A stretch of 64,000 nt of DNA from positions 14,476,501 through 14,540,500 of the forward strand of contig CM073547.1 of assembly GCA_037074615.1 (NCBI GenBank), in the 5' to 3' direction. Made by a program: the position numbers and the translations under genes. The notes below the pieces were generated by a model. It did no database searches, was not told the origin of the DNA, and was given only the letters and a program-made list of their open reading frames with translations. This document shows, in pieces, positions 55,934 through 64,000 of this stretch (the stretch's first letter is position 1; each line of letters opens with the position of its first letter). The DNA comes from Leucaena leucocephala (taxonomy: Eukaryota > Streptophyta > Magnoliopsida > Fabales > Fabaceae).

Positions 55934-58538
55934 TATAACATCCTCCTTTTCTTATGTCTTAGGGACCATTCGGTAGCATTTAGAACCACTTCTAGGGCCG
56001 TTGAAGTCAAATTACTCAATCTGAAATTTTACTCCCAGCGAGTACTGTTCACTGTGCAAATTTCAGTGAAGTGACCTGACTTCAAAAAATCATAACTGAT
56101 TATAAAAATTGAAATGGAGTGGTTCAAATTGCTACACGAAGCTAACATAATTATATTTCAGGGAAAAATGACTTGTTGACCACGCCTTGACCAGGTCAAC
56201 ATTGGTCAACGTTCTGAAATCACTGTTCATCCAGCGTCCTGTCCCTTATTTCAATATTCCGGTCCCAACTTTGAAAAAATCATATCTTTATGTGTAGACA
56301 TCCAAATGAGACATTCTATATATCAAATCGAAGCTTGGCATGTCTAATATTTACTGGAACAATATCATACATTTATTCAATCATTTACTAGTTATAATTA
56401 TAGCTCAAATGTCACTGCCTCCATCACAAGTTACTGTTCACAGTGACAATTTCCAGCAATTGTACATACATGAATCACATATCAATCATACTAAGCAATT
56501 AACATCTCTTCATGCATCTTTATCTCCTCCATCTTGAGAAGACCTGCTGTAATTGGATTGATATGGAAGGGGTGAGATTTTTGGGGAAATCTCAGTAGCA
56601 AACAGCACTAAATAATTCATGCATTAATGTAAATACTTGTGCTTACTTGTGAAAGTGTTAACATTGCATAATGTGCATGCTTCCATGTTACATATGAAAT
56701 ACAATTGGCCAAAGTAATCATAGGAACAGAGCTTCATACATAAGCACATATTCAACACAATTCAACAAAGCCATAGCACATCAAGCATAACATTCAATGC
56801 ATACAAGTTTAGGATAAGTTTACTACCTGACATGTAGCTTTTCTTCTAGCTCTTAGCCTTTGCTCTAAGGTTCATTCTTTCCATAGGTCAGAGCCTATAC
56901 ATAGCATAATAATATCTTCATTATTACTCTATTAGTATAGCTCTATTTAATTCATGCATAGCTAGGGGTAATATTCTTACTCTGACATTCCCCTGGCTTT
57001 CTTTTTATCTATAGCTAACTTTATTAATAGAGATATTTCTCTATTCTAACTACTAAGAGCAATCCTCTACTTTATTAGAACAGGGACTAGATAACTTTTT
57101 TACCTCATTCCTAAGCTTTGCCTAGTCCCTCAGCTCCTTAGACTGCTCCTAGCTCCACCAGAACTCCTTCCTTTCTTTCCTTTCTTTATTTCTTCCTCTC
57201 TTTCTCTCTTTCTCTCTTCTTTCTCTTCCTTTTCTTGCTAGATCCGTGGTGTGCCTTGAAATGGGAGGGGAGTGGCCTATTTATAGGTGAGAGGAGGTGG
57301 AATGAATGGTCCAGATTGATTCATGATGAATGGCCCAGATTGCTTCCTTCCTCAAGAAGCTTTGCCTGCATCATCATGATGACATCACCCTCCTTGATGA
57401 CTCACCACTCATGACATCATCTAGGACATCTCAAGGGTATATGTGGCGAAATGTGGGCCCTTGGGACACCTTACCAGCTGACTCAGCCTTTCCAAAGAGT
57501 TCCAGAGTCTTTTCCCTGAATGGACGGCCGAGATCGTGCCACGTGTCCTCTTACTTTTTCTCCTTTTTCTCTAATCATGCCATGTGTCCTTTTCTTTTCT
57601 TCTTTTATTGTAATCATGCCATGTGGCATATTGTGGGCCCTATTTATGTCTTTTCATGATTCCAGATCACTTTACCCAGTTCTATCTTGGACCGGGTCAC
57701 TTTACTTTATTGAAAAAGCACTAAAATAATATTTTAATGCCTCTTGGGCCCACATTACTCTTGGGCTACATTTTTTGGCCTTGGATTGTCATCTTGAGTT
57801 TCTAACCAAGCCCAAGCACTCTGGTGGCTCAGTTCCCAAGGAACATCCTTAATAAATTACTAAAATGCCCTTACTACCTCTTTAGTACTTCTAGGGGCAC
57901 TATTGTGTTTTCATACCTTACCAGAGTATCTCTTGACCCTGATCAACTATCTAGATACCCTTTCTTAACTGTCTAACCTTAGTCAAATGATCATAACGCC
58001 CTTCATCTGACTCTGACTTAATGACACAACACAGTGGCATACCTTTAGTGGCATTTTCGTAATTCTTCATTTTTCTCGGTCTTTATTAGCCCTAGCCCAC
58101 ATATTTATCTGAAAATATCATTAGGCCTATAAGGTGTCATTCTGGACCCTCTGTATGATCCCCTATCTTCATGGGCTCAATTCCTGAGAAATTCCCCCGA
58201 AACCTATTTATCGGGTGTTTTAATCCACTGTAAATTCTATAATAAATTCTACAGAACTCCTTTTTGAGATCTGTCAGTTTCATAAATTCTTATATTAATT
58301 ATAGGAATTTACTGCCACAATTCATCTGATTTTGAGGTCTAGAGAATACTATATTAATTTTTCTTCTCTTCAAAAATTAATATAAATCTTTCGAGACCTC
58401 ATATCAAAACTTTATGTTGCATCAAACTGTTCATCATAATTTTCTCTATTTATTGAGACCTCTGCTCAATAGGGTCTGGTAGCATCCCTTTTTTAGGCTA
58501 TATACTGGGTTTCTAAGCTTAAAAATTTGGATATGACA
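55934..58538 (-). mobile_element. Del/Tekay-like solo LTR in gag of I
   Basis: On the minus strand it starts TGTCATATCCAAATTTTTAA at 58538 and ends GGATGTTATA at 55934, 2605 bp. Athila gag text lies on both sides and the CATAG duplication is perfect, so it is a solo LTR. Its layout (start, length, AATGCC/ATAACGCCC-like text, ending) is that of the D LTRs, but the sequence differs enough for a separate family. It is less AT-rich in 57350-57680 than its neighbours. The frames at 56340 and 57330-57729 are LTR sequence. Confidence 0.85.
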
Positions 58539-58543
58539 CATAG

Positions 58544-60349
58544 CAGATGATTGTGCAGCCTTCTTCAATGTAGTTTGCTCATTCTGCTGTAACATGTTAT
58601 GCTCTTTGCTACTTTATGACTTGAGTGATAGTGAAGTTTTTTCTCCAATCAATTCTTCAGTTCTAGATCTGTTATGCTGCTCAATAGCTTCCTTATCCTT
58701 TTTATCCTCCTCTGTATCTACTTTTCCTATTGTTTTTTCACTTCTCAAGCTTATAGCATTTATAAATTTTGGGTTAACAACTGTGTTTGAAGGTAAATTT
58801 CCTCCAATTCTGCCATCGACATCATTCATTGAGTTTGCTAGCTATGATACATAGCCATTCATGTTTGCTACTTTTGTCTCCCATTGTTCCATTTTACTCT
58901 CTAAAGTAGCAAATTTGGATTTTGTTGTTGCCTGATTATTCTCCATAGTAGATCTCAAGTCCTTAAAGTTAGAGCAAAAATTTGTGTTGATGGAGTTTAT
59001 ATTTGAATTCATCACATTAATGCTCTTCATTATCTTAGATTCTATCGTTCTTTACAGCAAAAGGTACTTCTACAGCTCTAGAAGATTCAACCTATCGATG
59101 TTGAATCTATTCTGCCCTAAATTCTTGTCTCCACCTCCATCCCTCCATCTAAAATTAGGATGATCTCTCCATCCTTTATTATGTGTTAAAGTATATATTC
59201 CTTTATGGATACTGATTTTGTTTGCCTTGATAGATAGCTTATACATCTTCACAGTGTGTAGGACAATTGACAGTAGTGTGCATATGAGAATAACAAAGTT
59301 GACAACTAGGAGCAACAAGAGCTTGAGAGTATGGGCTTTGAACATGTGAATTCCTAGTTGAGCATCTAGATTATTGATAAGAGCATTCATGGCAGTAAAT
59401 TGGGAGGATAAACTATTATAATCTTGAGAAGGCCTTGCAGAAACCTCATGGACTTGCCTCGTATCATAGCCTCCACACTGCTAGTCATTGCTTGCAATTT
59501 TCTTAATCAGGTTCCATGCTTCATCTGGAGTGAAATCATCAATGGAGCCTCTAGCAGCTGCATCCAAATTCTTTTTGCATGCATAGCACAATCCTGAATA
59601 GAAATATTGCACCAAATCCTCACTTGGAATCTGGTGGTATGGGCATCTAGCTAGCAGCTCTTGAAATCTTCCCAAAAACTCATGGAAGGATTCTTGATCA
59701 TACTATTTTGCAGCAAAAGTCTCCTTCCTCAATGTAGTTGTCTTTGAAGTAGGGAAGTATCTCTCTAGAAAAATAGTCCTCAAGTTGTTCCAGGAATCTA
59801 ATGCTTGAGGTGTATGATGTGGCAGCATATAAAACTATTCATTTGCCTTTCCTTCAAGTGTAAAGTGGAATACATGTCTCTACACAGTATCCATGTCAAC
59901 ACCTACAAGTTTCATGGATGAACAAACCCACCTTCATATACCAATCCATAAAATTTAGGTAAGTTACTTAACAGATGACCTTTTAACTCAAAATTAACAT
60001 CCAAAGCAGGACAAGTTTAGAAAGGATCAAAGTTTGCATTAGAAGAAGTCAATTATCTTATGCTCCTACGTGCTATTCTATTGTTCATGTTATTCTCTTC
60101 ATGTTGCTCATTTTGAGTATTCTGATTATGAGTATGAGTTTTTGCTTTATTAACATGCTCCAGGACGAAATGATTATCTAATATAACACCAGATGCACAA
60201 TCAATTTCAGCTACAATAGATTCACTAGAAGAACTAAGCTCAATAATAGATGCAATACTAGCTTGATTTAAAATCTTAGCTTTCTTAATTGGCCTAAGTG
60301 TTCTATTTATTTCTATATCCAAAGGAAAGAATTTAGAGCTTCTATTCAT
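58544..60349 (-). pseudogene. Athila gag, element I
   Basis: The ATG at 60349 opens MNRSSKFFPLDIEINRTLRP and the frame runs to MNNRIARRSIR with a stop near 60053. Capsid blocks follow around 60010-59480: FYGLVY-like text, VFHFTLEGKANE, then frame 59481-59675 with GRFQELLARCPYHQIPSEDL, KNLDAAARGSIDDFTPDEAW. The zinc knuckle at 59304-59263 reads CQLCYSHMHTTVNC, an intact C-X2-C-X4-H-X4-C. The tail includes GWRDHPNFRWRDGGGDKN (59180-59110). Stops and a shift inactivate it. Confidence 0.92.
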
Positions 60350-60956
60350 GCAAATCAAACTTCACATTGATGCAGGATATCGAATATGTCACAGATACAA
60401 CAATTCCAAATATTCAAATCAAATAATCGCAATTTAAAATAGTAAGGTTGTGACTAAAAGGTCACCAGGTTATGACTAATAAGCACAGAGAATAGAGATT
60501 GTGACAAAAATGAATTTCAGGTCACGACAGCCAGTCACAGAGAGGAAAAATTATGAATCAGGATTTTTGGTCATGACCAAATGTCACTTTGGTTGCGACT
60601 AAGAATCACAAAGAGCAAAATGCTTGAAATTTTTAGTTTCTGGTTGCGACCAATTGTCACTTAGGTCGTGACTAAAAATTATAGAGAGTAGATCTAATTG
60701 AAACACTAATTTTTGGTCGTGACTAAGTGTCAAACTGGTTACGACTAGAAATCACAGAGAAAAAAATTGGATGAAAAATATTTTTGGTTGCGACTGTAAG
60801 ACAAACCAATTTTAAGTGCTTTGGTCACAATGAGAAAGGCTTTGGTCGCGACTCAACAAGATAAAATACTAGATACATAGAAAAACTAAAATACCTATAT
60901 GCTTTTTATGATTTTTAGGACCAGGAGATTGCTTAGGAAACCTTAACAAGTAAGGT
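60350..60956 (-). other. 5' UTR of element I
   Basis: Leader between primer site and gag start. Most of it is the palindrome array entered separately; the first 90 bases after the primer site match 42557-42640 of H. No upstream ORF of note. Confidence 0.75.
60430..60860 (-). repeat. CpG palindrome array in 5' UTR of I
   Basis: About fourteen degenerate copies in 430 bp: AAGGTTGTGACTA, GGTTATGACTA, GGTCACGACAG, GGTCATGACC, GGTTGCGACTA, GGTTGCGACC, GGTCGTGACTA, GGTTACGACTA, GGTCGCGACTC and others. Spacers contain TCACAGAGA (TCTCTGTGA on the sense strand). Paired copies face each other across 20-30 bases. This matches the H 5' UTR at 42640-44540. Confidence 0.85.
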
Positions 60957-60974
60957 TCCCTGGCAACGGCGCCA
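60957..60974 (-). promoter_or_regulatory. tRNA-Asp-type primer binding site of element I
   Basis: On the minus strand TGGCGCCGTTGCCAGGGA starts four bases after the LTR end. It complements the 3' end of plant tRNA-Asp (..CCGGCAACGGCGCCA) with one mismatch as I recall it. Athila elements use this primer. It is the only intact copy in the window. Confidence 0.88.
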
Positions 60975-60977
60975 TTT

Positions 60978-61801
60978 TGATAACTGTCATTTTAATTATC
61001 AAATAAAATTGAGCTATCCAATAGTAAAATGGAGGCTAACCTAGGTCAATTCACAAGGAGCCTAAATGGATGTAGAAGTTCCTAATTAATCTAATGAGCC
61101 ATAAATTAACAAGTTAAAGAGATAGTGTTTGATGAGTTTCAATCTAACTACTGAAAGTAAATCCTATGCTATTGTTTATGCTTTTAAGTGTTTATGTTGA
61201 TGAGATGAATAAATGACAAGTGTGTTCCCTTGGAATAGAATGGTGATGTGGAATGTGTGCAATGATGATTGATGCAGAATGGGTCTGCTCTATGTAAATG
61301 TAGTCTCCCTCCATGTGTGTTCCTCTATGATATGTGATGGTGCGTATATACAGGTGTGGAAGGATGTGAATGGTAGCTGAAATGGTGTGAATGATGTGTA
61401 GAATGCATGAGCTACTGCTGAAATGTGTGATTTTGTTCAGATGAGGTGTGCGTGGTTGAACAATGCCAGATGTGTGAAATTCTGTTATGTTATAGCACAC
61501 GCTTGATCTCCCACTTGCAATTTGTTATCAGATCTAGATCCAACACCTGTCCAATATGTTGCAGCACATGTTCCATGTGATTCTACAGCTCTTGGATCTA
61601 GCATATGCTTACATATTCAGCTGTCACTTGCTTTAACATGCTGATTAGTCAATGCAAAATGGAAGTTTAATAGATTATTTATCCAATTAATCACTAAAAT
61701 TAAATTAATTAATTTTCACTTACTCCATTTTAATTTTATTAATTAATTGCTCATCATATTAGTAAATGGAGATAAAATTAATTACAAATATGAGTTTATC
61801 A
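60978..61801 (-). mobile_element. 5' LTR of element I with internal deletion
   Basis: Starts TGATAAACTCATATTTGTAA at 61801 and ends AATGACAGTTATCA at 60978, 824 bp. About 650-700 bp are missing from the middle compared with other copies: at about 61236 AGTGTGTTCCCTTGGA (minus strand complement) is joined to R/U3 text. The minus-strand frame 61192-61500 is LTR sequence. Confidence 0.88.
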
Positions 61802-62445
61802 CTATTGAAACCTTTTGCTTGATCCCAAACTTGGCAAATAACCCACCTAAAATCTTATTATAGAAATGAGTGTCTTGATCACTCACTATAACTATTGGCA
61901 CACCAAACCTTGAGAAGATATTTGACTTGAGAAATTTAGAAACTATCATCGCATCATCCTATCTTGTTGATATAGCAGCCACCCATCTAGAGAGATAATC
62001 TGCAGCTAGAAGAATATATGTATAGCCAAAAGATAGTGAAAATGGTCCCATGAAGTCAATGCCTCATACTTTAAACACTTCATAAAATAGCATAGGATGT
62101 TGAGGCATTTCATACCTTTTAGTAAGTCTACCACAATATTAGTATTATCACAAGCTTTACATATTTTGTAGTAGTCTTTGAATAGCTATAGCCAGTAAAA
62201 ACCAGTATCGAGGATCTTCCTTGAAGTCTTCTTTGTACTAAAATATCCTCCACAAACAGAAGAATGACATACTATAAGAATGTTGTCTATTCTTCACTTG
62301 GCACACATCTTATAATTTGATCACACATATCTTCCATAGAATAGGTGGTTCCCAAATATAAAATTTTGCCTCATGCTTGATCTTCTAGCCCTAGAAATAA
62401 GATAAAGAATATAAAATTAGACCAATAACAATATAGTTTACTATG
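61802..62445 (-). pseudogene. Athila integrase, element J
   Basis: Blocks: EGILVY-type zinc region near 62310-62240 (CHSSVCGGYFSTKKTSRKIL), KACDNTNIVVDLLKG, then KV*GIDFMGPFSLSFGY with the first catalytic Asp, YIYILLAADYLSRWVA, then SRFGVPIVIVSDQDTHFYNK with the second Asp, and GLFAKFGIKQKVS, where the I LTR cuts it. The Glu block would lie beyond the cut and is absent from the window. Stops and small deletions present. Confidence 0.88.
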
Positions 62446-62960
62446 TGACAATACTAAGGTGTAATTTCAAGCAACCTACTTAAATGATCAGCTACCATAT
62501 TTTTTGCTCTAAATTTATCCCTTATCTCCAAATCAAATTCTTGGATTAGCAGTATCCATCTCAAGAGTCTAGGCTTAGATTGTGGCTTTTTAAAAAAGAA
62601 CTTAATAGTAGCATGGTCAGTGTATATAATCACTTTAGAACTAAAGATAAGATATGAATTTGTCCAGTGTAAACACAATGACAAAAAGTTCTTTTTCTGT
62701 GGTAGTGTAGTTCTTTTGAGCATTATCTAATGTCTTAGAGGCATATGAAATGAATTTAGATAGCTTACCATATTTCTGTCCTAACATTGTACCTACAACT
62801 TCATTTGATGTGTCACATGAAAGCTCAAAATCTAAATGCCAATTATGTGTAGCAAGTATAGGTTGTGTGATAAGCATAGCTTTAATAGTGTCAAATGCTC
62901 TTTTGCAAGTATCATCAAAATAAAACTCTAACTTTTTACATGAGTTTAGAAAGTGGAGAT
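62446..62960 (-). pseudogene. Athila RNase H region, element J
   Basis: Frame 62641-62964: DTCKRAFDTIKAMLITQPIL, NWHLDFELSCDTSNEVVGTM, YASKTLDNAQKNYTTTEKEL. Frame 62454-62723: SKVIIYTDHATIKFFFKKPQ, KPRLLRWILLIQEFDLEIRD, NMVADHLSRLLEIT. All three Asp-containing blocks are kept, with one frameshift between the two frames and a deletion after LEIT. Confidence 0.9.
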
Positions 62961-63720
62961 GCAATTTTGCTAAAGTCCTTTATAAATCTTATATAGAATT
63001 CATCATGTCCTAGGAATGACCTTAGTTCTTTTAAATATTTGGGATAAGGAAGAGAAATAACCTCAATATTAGCTTTATCTACCTTAACCATATTCTTAGA
63101 TATTAAATGCCCTAGAACTATGCCTTTATCTTCCATGAAGTGACATTTCTCAAAATTCAGGACAAGCTTTTTCTCAATACATCTTGCTAAAACATTCTCT
63201 AAACTTTCTAAACATTCATCAAAGTCCTTACCATGCACTGTAAAATCATCCATGAATACCTCCATGTTGCTTTCCAAGAATTCACTAAATATGGATATCA
63301 TAGCTCTTTTAAATATTCCAGGAGCATTGTACAAGCCAAATTGCATCCTCCTATAAGCATAGGTACCAAATAGACATGTGAATGTGGTCTTCTCTTGGTC
63401 TTTCGGTGCAATTGGAACCTAAAAATATCTTAAAAAACTATCAAAAAAATAATAATTAGCCTTTACAGCAAGTCTTTCCAACATTTAATCTATAAGTGGT
63501 AAAAAGAAATGGTCCTTCCTAGTTGTATCATTCAATTTCCTGTAATCACTACATACTCTCCATGAATTCTGCACTCTAGTAGGGATTAAATCATTCTTTT
63601 CAATCCTCACCACAGTTATACCACTTTTCTTTAGCACCATATGAACTGGACTTACCCATTCACTATCTAAAAATGGGAAATAATGCTAGCATTCAACAAC
63701 TTAGTTAGCTATTTCTTGAC
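62961..63720 (-). pseudogene. Athila reverse transcriptase, element J
   Basis: Frame 62936-63346 (136 codons) reads MQFGLYNAPGIFKRAMISIF, EFLESNMEVFMDDFTVHGKD, KLVLNFEKCHFMEDKGIVLG, LRSFLGHDEFYIRFIKDFSK. The MDD codons are at 63253-63245, the best-preserved RT palm in the window. The fingers (63720-63440) include DSEWVSPVHMVLKKSGITV and VQNSWRVCSDYRKLNDTTRK but hold a stop after the GYF region. Confidence 0.92.
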
Positions 63721-64000
63721 CACATCAGATATCAAAAGATTTAGCCTTCTTGGTTGCTATTTAATAGGCTTGGCATACAGATGCATCTATACCAGGTATA
63801 TCAACTAGAGTCTAACCTATTGCTTTCTTATGTGTTTTAAAACTAAAATTAACCTCTCTTCCTCATAAATAGAAAGTGAATTAGTAATTATAACAAGTAA
63901 TGTATCATTTTAATATAAAAACACCTATTTAAGGTTACTAGGTAGTGGTTTGAGGTCCAACTCAAGTAACTGCACAAATGATGAAACTAATTTCTTAGTT
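63721..64000 (-). pseudogene. Athila pre-RT spacer, element J, partial
   Basis: Minus-strand text with LELDLKPLPSNL, SITNSLSIYEEERLILVLKH, VDIPGIDASV and KPIK*QPRRLNLLISDVVKK. It leads into RT and is cut by the window edge. A small deletion removed the CTHKILL block that other copies have here. Confidence 0.82.

Larger units (their letters stand above)
50967..61801 (-). mobile_element. Athila-like element I, 5' LTR to truncated 3' UTR
   Basis: Minus-strand order from 61801: 5' LTR, primer site, 5' UTR, gag (with a 2.6 kb solo LTR), protease, RT, RNase H, integrase, 3' UTR. The 3' LTR is absent. It is the mirror of H and, where both can be read, the proteins are near-identical in block order. 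It inserted in the integrase of element J. Confidence 0.9.
61802..64000 (-). mobile_element. Athila-like element J, cut by window edge
   Basis: Minus-strand pol from pre-RT (64000) to integrase (61802), where the 5' LTR of I begins. It is the target of I. It continues beyond the right window edge. Proteins match H and I. Confidence 0.88.

Noticed and set aside
57330..57659. 109-codon plus-strand frame
   Set aside because: It lies inside a solo LTR with a perfect target duplication, and shows no domain.
60430..60860. Possible CRISPR array or simple satellite
   Set aside because: Units are degenerate palindromes with irregular spacing inside a retrotransposon leader in a plant-type genome; there are no cas genes.
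1..64000. Host genes, tRNA genes or introns
   Set aside because: I looked for non-transposon protein blocks and cloverleaf signatures and saw none; a homology search could still find short ones in the unassigned stretches.

Overview
The window is AT-rich eukaryotic DNA that looks like plant nuclear heterochromatin. Every long recognisable stretch belongs to a decayed LTR retrotransposon, and I see no host gene, tRNA or CRISPR array. The plant assignment rests on Athila-type Ty3/gypsy polyproteins (protease context KFMKELCTNKR, RT motif MDDF, a tRNA-Asp-type primer site), on two kinds of chromovirus, and on copia-like LTRs. I cannot name the species. All coding regions carry stops, frameshifts or deletions, so they are called pseudogenes.

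Layout. 1-3420: 3' end of a minus-strand Athila element (A). 3599-10272: plus-strand Athila element B, whose RT is split by a solo LTR with a near-perfect 5-bp target duplication. 10494-18025: pieces of a Reina-like chromovirus, interrupted by a compound Athila insertion (C, 11812-17736) flanked by GTTGC on both sides. 18026-22325: plus-strand Athila E with most of pol deleted. 22330-24932: chromovirus protease piece, an unassigned 1.5 kb, and an inverted Athila LTR scrap. 24937-30255: plus-strand Athila G, a different sublineage with the longest pol run, carrying an inserted LTR. 30256-30618: chromovirus RT piece. 30619-41769: a minus-strand Del/Tekay-like element (D) with both LTRs, primer site, polypurine tract and decayed gag; it contains a copia-like solo LTR and a 5S-rRNA-like segment. 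41770-50966: plus-strand Athila H, running from LTR to 3' UTR. 50967-61801: minus-strand Athila I, from 3' UTR back to its 5' LTR, with a 2.6 kb solo LTR in gag. H and I meet tail to tail and form a large inverted repeat. 61802-64000: minus-strand Athila J, whose integrase was the target for I.

How the parts work together. Each Athila copy has the order LTR, tRNA-Asp-type primer site, a 5' UTR rich in a CpG palindrome, gag, protease, RT, RNase H, integrase, a long env-less 3' UTR with the same palindrome and several GTGTGGGG purine tracts, then LTR. No copy is coding-competent. LTR ends are TGATAA...TTATCA for Athila. Nesting, solo LTRs, microhomology deletions and templated filler at breakpoints show repeated insertion followed by unequal recombination and end-joining loss.

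The features least explained by standard annotation are the CpG palindrome arrays (family consensus TAGTCGCGACTA) and the 5S-like segment inside D. The tail-to-tail Athila pair and the compound C insertion also merit a second look.
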